Origin: Bdellovibrio sp.
Lineage (GTDB): Bacteria; Bdellovibrionota; Bdellovibrionia; Bdellovibrionales; Bdellovibrionaceae
NCBI GenBank assembly: GCA_003176075.1
Contig: PSRN01000279.1
Location: 1 to 5,679, forward strand
Direction of reading: 5' to 3'
Length of the DNA stretch: 5,679 nucleotides
How positions within the stretch are numbered: position 1 is the first letter of the stretch; each line of letters begins with the position of its first letter. Positions 1-5,679 of the stretch are shown piece by piece. The translations under genes were made by a program, and so were the position numbers. Below the pieces are notes generated by a model. That model was given only the letters and a program-made list of their open reading frames with translations, made no database searches and was not told the DNA's origin.

Positions 1-216
1 AAATGTCGTGGAAACCGCTCCACTATTGAAAACTGCACGTTATTAGGCGGCTAATTTTGGGAAAACCCTGTTATGATAAAAACGCCCATTGTCGCAATAA
101 CTTTCACTTTAAGAAATTAGGGGAAAACAACGAGCTTTCGGCGAATGGATCGCAGAATCAAGTCGACGTTATGGCTTCTGATTCACAACTATTGCTTAAA
201 CATGTTTCGAACTGCC

Positions 217-1134
217 TTAATATGCGACCCGCTCCTCGATAATGGCGTGGTGAATATGGAATTCCCGAAAAATCAGATCGCGGTAATAGTCGGGTCCGCG
301 GCGATCGCTCGTTTCAATGATGATTTCGCAGGCGTTGGCGTCAGGCGCAATTCGCCAAACATGAAGATCAAGGACCTTGGCCCGATTTGATTCAAGGACT
401 TGGCGCAATCGATCTCGATCCACCGATCGGGCATGACCATCGAGTAGCTCCCAACTGGTGTGACGGAAAAGATGGCTGGCCCAGCGGAGGATCACGAACG
501 CCCCGGCAAGTCCGGCCAAAGAATCCAGCCACAGCCAATTGAAATGACGGCTCAGCACAAGAGATAAAACCGCAAGAAAGTCCATCATCAAATCCGAAAT
601 CAGGTGGAGAAATGTTCCGTGCAAAGCCAAGTCATGAACATGGGCCAAAACATGCGGTGAAGGATGGGGATGGGAATGAGGATGGGGATGAGGCCGCAAC
701 AACCAAAGGCTGACAATGTTCATTGAAAGGCCCAGAGTCGCGATCCCGATGGCCTCGGGAAATTGAATATTTTCAGGGGCCACGAATCGTTCGATGGATT
801 CCCAACCCACGAGCAGGCCCACAACGGTCAAAATGATCGAACTCGTATAGCCGCCCAGTGGAATCATCTTTCCCGCGCCAAAGCTGAAATTACGATGAAA
901 GCGAACGGACCTGGCGAAACTATATGCCGCAAGAGCGATGGACAAAGTTCCCACGTGCGAGGACATATGAAAGCCTTGCGCCAAGAGAGCCATTGAGCCG
1001 GTCCAGCGACCCGCGATAATTTCAACCAGCATCACGACACTCGAAAGAGCGGCCACCGCCATGGTTTTCTTTTGGTTCAGTTCGATTCGGCGGTCGCGAA
1101 GAACAAATTCGTGATGATGATGCGGGATCGACAC
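217..1134 (-). CDS. DmeF-like cation diffusion facilitator (divalent metal efflux, probably Co/Ni/Zn type)
   Basis: Inner-membrane cation/proton antiporter that would export divalent metal from the cytoplasm. With the chosen GTG start the protein has 305 residues. A short His-rich N-terminus (PHHHHEF) is followed by about six membrane segments (near 23-43, 46-72, 93-115, 127-146, 173-196 and 200-218) and a cytoplasmic C-terminal domain (235-305) containing DLHVWRI. Likely metal ligands are the HMSSH pair in TM2 (H56, H60) and HLISD in TM5 (H177, D181). The FSFGAGK stretch before TM3 and the HxxxH form of TM2 match the DmeF branch rather than classical ZitB/CzcD (HxxxD). The loop between TM4 and TM5 (149-168) is rich in HP repeats, as expected for metal capture. 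The Asp usually found three residues before the first TM2 His is Gln here (Q53). GTG at 1132-1134 was chosen because AAGGAG lies 4 nt upstream. An ATG at 1147-1149 and a GTG at 1171-1173 are in frame, but the first lacks such a site and the second lies inside a hairpin. The family is confident; the metal is inferred. Confidence 0.93.
   Translation of the reverse strand: MSIPHHHHEFVLRDRRIELNQKKTMAVAALSSVVMLVEIIAGRWTGSMALLAQGFHMSSHVGTLSIALAAYSFARSVRFHRNFSFGAGKMIPLGGYTSSIILTVVGLLVGWESIERFVAPENIQFPEAIGIATLGLSMNIVSLWLLRPHPHPHSHPHPSPHVLAHVHDLALHGTFLHLISDLMMDFLAVLSLVLSRHFNWLWLDSLAGLAGAFVILRWASHLFRHTSWELLDGHARSVDRDRLRQVLESNRAKVLDLHVWRIAPDANACEIIIETSDRRGPDYYRDLIFREFHIHHAIIEERVAY
662..693. repeat. period-6 GGATGG-type repeat encoding the His-Pro loop of the exporter
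   Basis: A G-rich stretch on the plus strand (template for the exporter) is built from GGATGG/GGATGA-like hexamers. GATGGGGATG occurs at 663-672 and again at 681-690. On the coding strand it gives alternating His-Pro/His-Ser residues between TM4 and TM5. Length change in units of 6 bp would keep the frame. Confidence 0.6.
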
Positions 1135-1138
1135 AACA

Positions 1139-1144
1139 CTCCTT
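1139..1144 (-). promoter_or_regulatory. Shine-Dalgarno site that sets the exporter start
   Basis: The minus strand reads AAGGAG, then TGTT, then GTG at 1134-1132. It is the best ribosome binding site in the window. It supports the internal GTG, giving a protein that begins MSIPHHHHEF, over the upstream in-frame ATG and GTG. The 4-nt spacing is slightly short but acceptable. Confidence 0.6.
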
Positions 1145-1152
1145 AGCATGCC

Positions 1153-1174
1153 CGTGGCGGCTTCGCCGCCCACG
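1153..1174. repeat. GC-rich hairpin in the divergent intergenic region
   Basis: GTGGCGGC (1154-1161) pairs with GCCGCCCAC (1165-1173) around a 3-nt loop with one bulged C, and C1153-G1174 adds a pair. In minus-strand RNA it would lie in the exporter leader, about 9 nt upstream of the Shine-Dalgarno site. Its 14-nt core at 1159-1172 recurs in inverse orientation at 2851-2864 inside the EcsC-family gene, which suggests a dispersed palindromic element rather than a terminator. No T-run follows on either strand. Confidence 0.5.
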
Positions 1175-1190
1175 CTTTGCTCGGGCGCAT

Positions 1191-1219
1191 ATTAAAGCTT
1201 CTTCTTGGGGCGAACGCAA
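1191..1219 (-). promoter_or_regulatory. candidate sigma-70-type promoter for the metal exporter
   Basis: On the minus strand, TTGCGT (1219-1214) is separated by 17 nt from TTTAAT (1196-1191), which matches TATAAT at five of six positions. The -35 element is weak, with three of six matches. Transcription would start near 1184, giving a leader of about 50 nt that contains the 1153-1174 hairpin and the ribosome binding site. The -35 element ends only 6 nt from the ATG of the divergent ATP-grasp gene. This is a motif match only. Confidence 0.3.
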
Positions 1220-1225
1220 GTTAGC

Positions 1226-2587
1226 ATGAATTCCATGCACTTCAACGGTCACTTTCTGGAATCGCCCATGATGCCGCTGGCGGAAGCGAAAACGCCCCTG
1301 TCTCGCTGGAACCACAAGGTGGCGGTTTGGAATAATTTCGTTGATTCCGGCTTGACGGAGATCACCGAAGACGATTGCGCCATTTTCCCACGCATCCTGC
1401 CCGCCAGTTATCTCCCTGAACTGGTGCGAACGGCCCGCTTGATCACAACTTTTGCGATGCGGTTACTGTCGCTGCCGAACGACGAGATTTGCACCATACT
1501 TCCCGCCGGACCTATTCGCAATTTCTTGATCAATGATCTCGAGGTGCTGCGCCGACCCCGCCGCCGCCTGGTCGGCAGCTTTCGTTTCGACATGGCCATT
1601 GTCGGCGAACCACGGCCGGGAAACCCCCCCCATCTCCTGGAAATCAATGAGATCGGCTTCGACGGGTTGGCGCGATCCAGTTTTATCCAACAAGCCCTTC
1701 TGGAGTTGATTCCAGGATTGCGGAAAAAAGTCATCGTCCTCGATACCGCGGCGGCTGAGATTCGCAACATGCGGCGATTGGGATCACGCATGGCGCGCTT
1801 TCAATACGACAGTTACAACTGGGACGAGGAATTTCTGCTTCGGCGCGGAAAGAAGATGGGGATTGAGTTTCGCCTCGTCTCGCCCGACGCCTACAAAGTT
1901 CCCAAGGACGCCGATCAGCCGCTTCTTCACTGGGAGAAGGTGACATTTGGTCATGGCATGTTTCGGGTGGGGAAAGACTTCTACCCGCACGCTTATCAAT
2001 TGAGTTTCGCCCTGAGCTTGGAGGACTACCGTCTCTTTAAGAATTTCTATCGCCGGCTCATGCGGTCAGGCACTCCTCAGTACGGGCCTTTTGTCACCGG
2101 CCTCGTCGCTTCAAAGGCGATTCTGGTTTTGCTTCATGATCGGACTCTGCGCCGCCGTCTTCTTGGCAATGACCGCTCACTCGAAAAGGCGATATTGCCG
2201 GCCCGATTGCTGTGTGACAGCAGGGAGAAGGTGTGGGAGTCTCCCCAAGACTTTGTCCTAAAACATGCCGATGGTTTTGGCGGCGAAATGGTGTTTATGG
2301 GAAAGGAACTCGAGAGACGATTGAGAAGGATCACCCGGAGCAAGGCCCATGAATGGATCGTGCAAAAAAGGACCCCGCTCAATCTTCTTGAAGTGGAAGG
2401 GATTCTTTCCCGCCCCCGGAAGGTTATTTCTGACATCGGCGTCTTTGTTCACTATGATTGGTCAAGAGATCGTTTTCAACATTTCGCCGTCGGTGGTTTC
2501 ATCAGCCGCGCCACCAACCGAAGCTACAAAGTCAACGTCAGTGGCGGCGGCATTCAAGTCCCCGTGATGTTTCGCCGCGGGAAGTGA
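1226..2587 (+). CDS. circularly permuted ATP-grasp family protein (putative ATP-dependent carboxylate-amine ligase)
   Basis: Predicted cytoplasmic protein of 453 residues from ATG 1226, with no signal peptide or membrane segment. The motif order fits the circularly permuted ATP-grasp group, whose relatives include glutathionylspermidine-synthase-like and CP_ATPgrasp proteins. The acidic metal-binding motif LLEINE (137-142) comes first, then an SKAILVLLHD stretch (296-305). After it come the nucleotide-binding segment FVLKHADGFGGEMVF (343-357, with K346 as the likely ATP-contacting lysine and GFGG as the glycine loop), EWIVQKR (376-382), SDIGVF (402-407) and VGGFISRAT...KVNVSGGG (422-442). Such enzymes activate a carboxylate as acyl phosphate and join it to an amine; the substrate here is unknown. 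A TTG at 1205 is also possible and would add 7 residues. ATG 1226 was preferred, but neither has a good ribosome binding site and ATG 1235 is a further option. The stop is 9 nt before the EcsC-family gene, so the two are probably co-transcribed. Fold confident, function not. Confidence 0.85.
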   Translation: MNSMHFNGHFLESPMMPLAEAKTPLSRWNHKVAVWNNFVDSGLTEITEDDCAIFPRILPASYLPELVRTARLITTFAMRLLSLPNDEICTILPAGPIRNFLINDLEVLRRPRRRLVGSFRFDMAIVGEPRPGNPPHLLEINEIGFDGLARSSFIQQALLELIPGLRKKVIVLDTAAAEIRNMRRLGSRMARFQYDSYNWDEEFLLRRGKKMGIEFRLVSPDAYKVPKDADQPLLHWEKVTFGHGMFRVGKDFYPHAYQLSFALSLEDYRLFKNFYRRLMRSGTPQYGPFVTGLVASKAILVLLHDRTLRRRLLGNDRSLEKAILPARLLCDSREKVWESPQDFVLKHADGFGGEMVFMGKELERRLRRITRSKAHEWIVQKRTPLNLLEVEGILSRPRKVISDIGVFVHYDWSRDRFQHFAVGGFISRATNRSYKVNVSGGGIQVPVMFRRGK

Positions 2588-2590
2588 AGG
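2586..2590 (+). promoter_or_regulatory. ribosome binding site overlapping the upstream stop codon
   Basis: GAAGG sits 6 nt before the ATG at 2597 and shares its first two bases with the TGA stop (2585-2587) of the ATP-grasp gene. This arrangement favours translational coupling and supports ATG 2597 over the in-frame ATG at 2621, which has no such site. Confidence 0.5.
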
Positions 2591-2596
2591 TCAGTC

Positions 2597-3505
2597 ATGG
2601 CTGGATCGGATCGACAAATCATGGCCGAATCAGAACGGCAATTTATCAAGGAAGCGGCAGACTTTTTTCACAACCCGGGCGTCGTGGCGCGCGGTTTGGC
2701 TTGGATCGGACGACCGTTGGAGGCCGCCCAGGCGCAATTGCCTCAGAAGGTGCAGCGGGCGATCAGCCAAGCCTCGCGCAAGGCGGTCGAAAAAGCATTG
2801 CAGGCCGCTGTCGTTAGCCTGGAAGGGACAGCCGCCGCCGGAAGCGAGCCTGGGCGGCGAAGCCCCAAGTCGGTGCCTTGGGCACCTCCGCAGAGCCACG
2901 GGGATTTTTCCGCACGCCTGCACAAAGGTGCCACGGGATTGCTGGGTGTTCTGAGCGGCTTTTGGGGAGCCCCCGGATTTTTGCTGGAACTCCCGCTGAC
3001 CACCGTTTTGATTTTGCGGGGAATTGCCGATCAGGCGCGGCTGGCAGGGCATGACCTCAATGACTTCGAGGTGCGGCTGGAGTGCTTGATGGTATTTTGC
3101 TTTGGCACCGACAGCCCCAAAGACGATGCGATGGAGTCTTCGTATTTTTTGACCCGCGCCCTTCACGCCAAAATTATTCGCGAGGCCTCCGTCTTTGTTT
3201 CCAAGATGTCAGCCCAGCAATTTGCCGAGGCCCTAAAAACTGGCGGCGCGCCGCTCCTGGTGCGTTTGATCTCGCAGGTCGCCCAAGCCTTTGAAGTGCG
3301 GGTGACGCAAAAATTTTTGGCCGAGGCTCTGCCGGTGGCCGGCGCCCTGGGCGGGGCCGCCCTCAACTTCGCTTTCACCGATTTCTACTGCGGGGTCGCC
3401 AAATATCATTTTGGTTTGCGCCAGCTGGAAAAGAAATATTCAGTGGAGTTTGTGCAGCAGGAATTTCGCGACGCCTCACGCCGGTCCTCAGCCGGAGGAC
3501 TTTGA
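2597..3505 (+). CDS. EcsC family protein
   Basis: A 302-residue protein matching the EcsC family (PF12787). The family is named after the third gene of the Bacillus ecs ABC-transporter locus, and its biochemical role is not established. The signature region is residues 131-170: ELPLTTVLILRGIADQAR, then the GHDL and CLMVFCFG segments typical of the family. The C-terminal part has the usual pattern LPVAGALGGAALNFAFTDFY (245-264) followed by AKYHFGLRQLE (268-278). Two hydrophobic stretches (about 111-146 and 243-262) suggest peripheral or hairpin membrane association. There is no signal peptide. Residues about 77-103 are a Gly/Pro/Arg/Ser-rich linker encoded by hairpin-forming DNA (2851-2886), and may be an in-frame insertion of a palindromic repeat. 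The gene follows the ATP-grasp gene by 9 nt with an overlapping ribosome binding site. Its last 18 bp overlap the convergent PF10136 gene. No ABC transporter genes are nearby, so it is not part of an ecs-like locus in this window. Confidence 0.88.
   Translation: MAGSDRQIMAESERQFIKEAADFFHNPGVVARGLAWIGRPLEAAQAQLPQKVQRAISQASRKAVEKALQAAVVSLEGTAAAGSEPGRRSPKSVPWAPPQSHGDFSARLHKGATGLLGVLSGFWGAPGFLLELPLTTVLILRGIADQARLAGHDLNDFEVRLECLMVFCFGTDSPKDDAMESSYFLTRALHAKIIREASVFVSKMSAQQFAEALKTGGAPLLVRLISQVAQAFEVRVTQKFLAEALPVAGALGGAALNFAFTDFYCGVAKYHFGLRQLEKKYSVEFVQQEFRDASRRSSAGGL
2851..2886. repeat. palindromic segment inside the EcsC-family gene
   Basis: Two adjacent small dyads. TGGGCGGCGAAGCC (2851-2864) is the exact reverse complement of the core of the intergenic hairpin at 1159-1172 and can fold as GGC-GAA-GCC. 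Just downstream, GGTGCC (2872-2877) and GGCACC (2881-2886) form a perfect 6-bp stem with a TTG loop. The segment encodes the low-complexity linker around residues 85-97 of the EcsC-family protein. It could be a dispersed repeat tolerated in a linker, or chance in GC-rich DNA. Confidence 0.45.
3484..3500. terminator. short hairpin over the two convergent stop codons (weak terminator candidate)
   Basis: GTCCTC (3484-3489) and GAGGAC (3495-3500) form a perfect 6-bp stem with loop AGCCG. The minus-strand TGA (3490-3488) lies within it, and the plus-strand TGA (3503-3505) follows directly. Only TTT follows on the plus strand and no T-run follows on the minus strand, so intrinsic termination would be weak. 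A competing GCCGG/CCGGC pairing (3491-3495 with 3508-3512) exists. Confidence 0.25.
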
Positions 3506-5494
3506 AGCCGGCCAAAAGAACTTTCGCGGATCGCGACGAAACTCCTCCAACACAAAGAAAAATAACCGTGCCGTTCCGCGCGAGGCAAGACCGCGAGCGC
3601 GTGCCGCCACCAAAACGGTCAGAAAGAAACTCACGCCGATATTCATCGCGCCAATCGACGCGATGCCCACGACAACCCACGCGAACTGCGACCAATCCCA
3701 AGGAAGAACACACAAAGCCATGGACGTGGCTCCAGACATCAGAGTCACGTGCGGCACCTCCAAGCGCAAACCAAAAAACGTACCAAAGACCGGAACGAAC
3801 GCCAGCATGAAACTCAGGGATAAATTGGAGGCCAGGCCAGCTGAATTCTTCAATAACCAATAGCCCATCATTTGGCAGGCATGAACGCCAAAGACCCGCC
3901 CCAGCCTGCGACTTTTCGCCAAAGCCACGGGAATGCGGTGAAAAACGATCCAGTTCTCAAACCAGCCGGAGATCAAACCTGAAATCCAAAGAATCACCCC
4001 GGTCAAACAAGCAAACAAAAGAAGAAGATTTTTCCACGGCTGAAAGCCGTCAATGATTTTGTGGGCATACTGGGGATCCATGCTCGGTGTTGGCGAAAGC
4101 AAATGGAAGAGGAAGACGAAAAGCACGGTCACGACAGAAACAGCTCCCACATTGCCAATGACGGCGGCGAATTGCGTTCTGGCGAGCGCCGCGACTTCAT
4201 CGACGAAGTTTTTCCGGCCACCCACCTCGTTGAGATCTTGCAACCGGCTGGCCAGAGCGGACGCCGTCATCGCGCTCAATTTCGTGGCCAGCGAGAAATG
4301 CGCGAATTGCATGAGGATAAAGCTGCCCGCATAGTTGATCCAAATGAAGAATCCCTCAAAGAAAAGCGGCAAATGAAGTCTGATGACAACCATCTTCAGG
4401 ATCGTCGTGAACAGAGTCACGATCCCGCCCCCCGCCGCCGCCTGAAGCATGGCCATATATTCCTCGCGATTGCGGACGATGTAGCGATCACCGGAATCCC
4501 CTGTCCTTTCGACCACCTTGCGAGCGAGCAGCTGGGCATTCTTGCGAAAATATCCCGACAGCGTGCGTGCTTCCAGGGCTGATCGAAGAAGGGATGACGT
4601 GAAAAAGCGAATACCTTGCGTGCGCGCCTCGCCTTCCTCGGCCCGCCAGAGATGAAGAAGCCGATCAATCCGCCACAGGGCCTGCTGAACGACGTCGATC
4701 TTAAAGACGATGTCGACGCTGACGCCGGAGTCTTCAAGGTGCTCATGCACCCTTTCCAGTGCCGTTTGGCACTCGGCCAAAGTCACTTTCCAATCCGGCA
4801 GCGAAGGGTCAGCGAAACCCTGGTGGGCGAGATACTGCAAGTAAACATTGAGCTTCAGAAAGGGCGATTCAATAATGGTTCGGGTATCCATTCGACTCCG
4901 CAGATCGGGATGAATCGCGATCGAGGCGACCATGGTGCCCAGGAATGCCAGGGCCTCGCGACTGTCTTGGCGGACGTGCGCCGTGAGATCCAGCGCGGGG
5001 TCGATCTTGTAACGAAGGAAGGCCTCCAGGCGGCAAAGGACAGGTAGAGGTATTCTCTCAAGCCATTCAACGGCGTCTTCCGTATTGAATACGTCGGTGA
5101 GTACCGGCGTCAGATCGCCATCCACTGGCGCCCGAGGCAGAACAAGGCTCCACACCCGTTGCACGGCTTCGCGCAAAAAAGTGATGTGCTCGACAAAGCC
5201 GGCGTTGGCCAGGAAATAAGTTACTGAGGCCTCAACCAAAATGTGGCGGAGCAGTTCCGCGACCTGCTTCTTTTCAGCTTCGCGGTGATCCAAGAAATCG
5301 AGAAACAGATTCAATCGGGTGCCAGGATAATTTTCTCGAGCGAGCCACCGCAGAAGTTCCTCGAACCAATAAAGATCGGCGTCCAGGGCGCGGCCATGTG
5401 GAAAAGTCGCCATCAAGCGGCTGAGGCTGGTCTCCGGATGAATCGGATGAATAACTTCACGAAGCTTTTCAAGAAAGGATTGGCGCGGCAGCAT
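3488..5494 (-). CDS. PF10136-family membrane protein (named 'site-specific recombinase' in databases)
   Basis: A 668-residue protein. The N-terminal 340 residues are soluble and mostly helical; the C-terminal half contains about six or seven membrane segments (near 352-372, 379-397, 441-463, 487-510, 551-575, 581-598 and 603-630). Recognisable family features are GGGIVTLFTTILKM (355-368) and FFEGFFIWINYAGSFILMQ (378-396), followed by SLATKLSAMTASALA (401-415). Further on are ISGLISGWFENW (504-515), RIPVALAKSRRLGRVFG (520-536) and a VPVFGTFFGLRLEVPHVTL segment (567-585). These match the SpecificRecomb family (PF10136/COG4389), known mostly from proteobacteria and named after a Neisseria protein. 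Despite the name I see no tyrosine-recombinase (R-H-R-Y) or serine-recombinase catalytic arrangement, and the membrane topology argues for an envelope role. ATG 5494 is the first start in this frame. It has no clear Shine-Dalgarno site, and the next Met is residue 29. The gene converges on the EcsC-family gene with an 18-bp overlap. Family confident, function unknown. Confidence 0.87.
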   Translation of the reverse strand: MLPRQSFLEKLREVIHPIHPETSLSRLMATFPHGRALDADLYWFEELLRWLARENYPGTRLNLFLDFLDHREAEKKQVAELLRHILVEASVTYFLANAGFVEHITFLREAVQRVWSLVLPRAPVDGDLTPVLTDVFNTEDAVEWLERIPLPVLCRLEAFLRYKIDPALDLTAHVRQDSREALAFLGTMVASIAIHPDLRSRMDTRTIIESPFLKLNVYLQYLAHQGFADPSLPDWKVTLAECQTALERVHEHLEDSGVSVDIVFKIDVVQQALWRIDRLLHLWRAEEGEARTQGIRFFTSSLLRSALEARTLSGYFRKNAQLLARKVVERTGDSGDRYIVRNREEYMAMLQAAAGGGIVTLFTTILKMVVIRLHLPLFFEGFFIWINYAGSFILMQFAHFSLATKLSAMTASALASRLQDLNEVGGRKNFVDEVAALARTQFAAVIGNVGAVSVVTVLFVFLFHLLSPTPSMDPQYAHKIIDGFQPWKNLLLLFACLTGVILWISGLISGWFENWIVFHRIPVALAKSRRLGRVFGVHACQMMGYWLLKNSAGLASNLSLSFMLAFVPVFGTFFGLRLEVPHVTLMSGATSMALCVLPWDWSQFAWVVVGIASIGAMNIGVSFFLTVLVAARARGLASRGTARLFFFVLEEFRRDPRKFFWPASKSSG

Positions 5495-5534
5495 GCGTGT
5501 TATTGATGCTTTCTTATTTGCGGGGAGCAGTCAA

Positions 5535-5564
5535 TAGGGTCTGTTGATTCTTCAACAGACCCTA
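5535..5564. repeat. perfect 13-bp inverted repeat with 4-nt loop, upstream of the PF10136 gene
   Basis: TAGGGTCTGTTGA (5535-5547) and TCAACAGACCCTA (5552-5564) are exact reverse complements separated by TTCT. The repeat begins 40 nt upstream of the minus-strand ATG (5494). No T-run follows on either side, so it is not a convincing intrinsic terminator. On the minus strand it directly abuts TTGACT (5534-5529), a -35-like hexamer, though the expected -10 position holds only a poor match (AAGCAT). It could be an operator, the remnant of a transposon terminal repeat, or a structured leader. Confidence 0.75.
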
Positions 5565-5633
5565 AGCCCGGATCGGAAGATAGAAATCGAGGAAAAACGT
5601 GCCAAACGCGATGCCAGCGCGGATGAGCGCAGA

Positions 5634-5679
5634 AATTTTAAGACGAGCCGTACTTACTTGTACGGTGAGTCTTGAAATT
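5634..5679. repeat. long imperfect inverted repeat at the right window edge
   Basis: The inner stem is CCGTAC (5648-5653) with GTACGG (5660-5665), loop TTACTT. After three mismatched positions a second stem follows: AAGAC (5640-5644) with GTCTT (5669-5673). After one T-G wobble position, AATTT (5634-5638) pairs with AAATT (5675-5679). The dyad reaches the last base of the window and may extend beyond it. It lies outside any gene I can support and could be part of an element lying mostly outside the window. Confidence 0.65.

Noticed and set aside
55..77. TATGAT (72-77) as a promoter -10 in the left flank
   Set aside because: There is no acceptable -35 at 16-18 nt upstream, and no gene follows in that direction.
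198..207. AAACATGTTT 10-bp palindrome just past the exporter stop codon
   Set aside because: It is short, AT-rich, without a loop or T-run, and expected by chance in AT-rich DNA.
57..242. 61-codon plus-strand reading frame in the left flank
   Set aside because: It starts with TTG and has no ribosome binding site. Its composition is unremarkable, it has no recognisable motif, and it runs into the antisense of the exporter.
2868..2877. AAGTCGGTGC, resembling part of a Cas9 tracrRNA tail
   Set aside because: It lies inside the EcsC-family coding sequence, with no CRISPR repeat, no cas gene and no matching hairpin set nearby.
2630..3166. 178-codon minus-strand reading frame within the EcsC-family gene
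   Set aside because: It is a shadow of the coding strand; the plus-strand translation carries clear EcsC family motifs and this one carries none.
4061..4582. 173-codon plus-strand reading frame opposite the PF10136 gene
   Set aside because: It lies wholly antisense to a well-supported membrane-protein gene. Its charged, low-hydrophobicity translation is what the complement of such a gene gives, and no family is recognised.
5571..5580. GATCGGAAGA, identical to the start of a common sequencing adapter
   Set aside because: The match stops after 10 nt and the next bases differ, so adapter contamination is not supported.
5644..5668. Group II intron domain V
   Set aside because: Only the outer strands look similar. 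The lower stem is mismatched, the loop is TTACTT rather than GNRA, the bulge is missing, and no reverse transcriptase gene is in the window.

Overview
The window holds four convincing protein genes and nothing that looks like a complete mobile element, RNA gene or CRISPR array. Coding DNA is moderately GC-rich, with AT-richer flanks. The families present point to a Gram-negative bacterium: a DmeF-like cation exporter, a circularly permuted ATP-grasp protein, an EcsC-family protein and a PF10136-type membrane protein. The phylum cannot be fixed from the sequence alone.

Layout. Bases 1-216 are AT-rich and I see no gene there. On the minus strand, 217-1134 encodes a cation diffusion facilitator with a histidine-rich cytoplasmic loop. 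A divergent intergenic region of about 90 bp follows. It carries a GC-rich hairpin and a candidate minus-strand promoter for the exporter. On the plus strand, 1226-2587 (ATP-grasp) and 2597-3505 (EcsC family) form a tight two-gene unit, with 9 nt between them and a ribosome binding site that overlaps the upstream stop codon. Converging on this pair from the right, 3488-5494 (minus strand) encodes a 668-residue multi-pass membrane protein of the family databases call 'site-specific recombinase'. The two converging genes overlap by 18 bp. Bases 5495-5679 contain no gene but hold two clear inverted repeats: a perfect 13-bp stem with a 4-nt loop (5535-5564) and a longer imperfect one running to the window edge (5634-5679).

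How the genes may work together. The ATP-grasp and EcsC genes are very probably co-transcribed and so may share a pathway. The substrate of the ligase-like protein cannot be read from the sequence. The exporter would remove a divalent metal (Co/Ni/Zn type) from the cytoplasm and shares only a promoter region with the pair. The PF10136 protein looks like an envelope protein of unknown function; its 'recombinase' label has no support from motifs visible here.

The less ordinary signals are the dispersed palindromic segment (a 14-nt core shared by the exporter leader and the middle of the EcsC gene, in opposite orientation), the two inverted repeats at the right edge, and the unstudied-looking ATP-grasp/EcsC pair. 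I found no strong evidence for a wholly new system.
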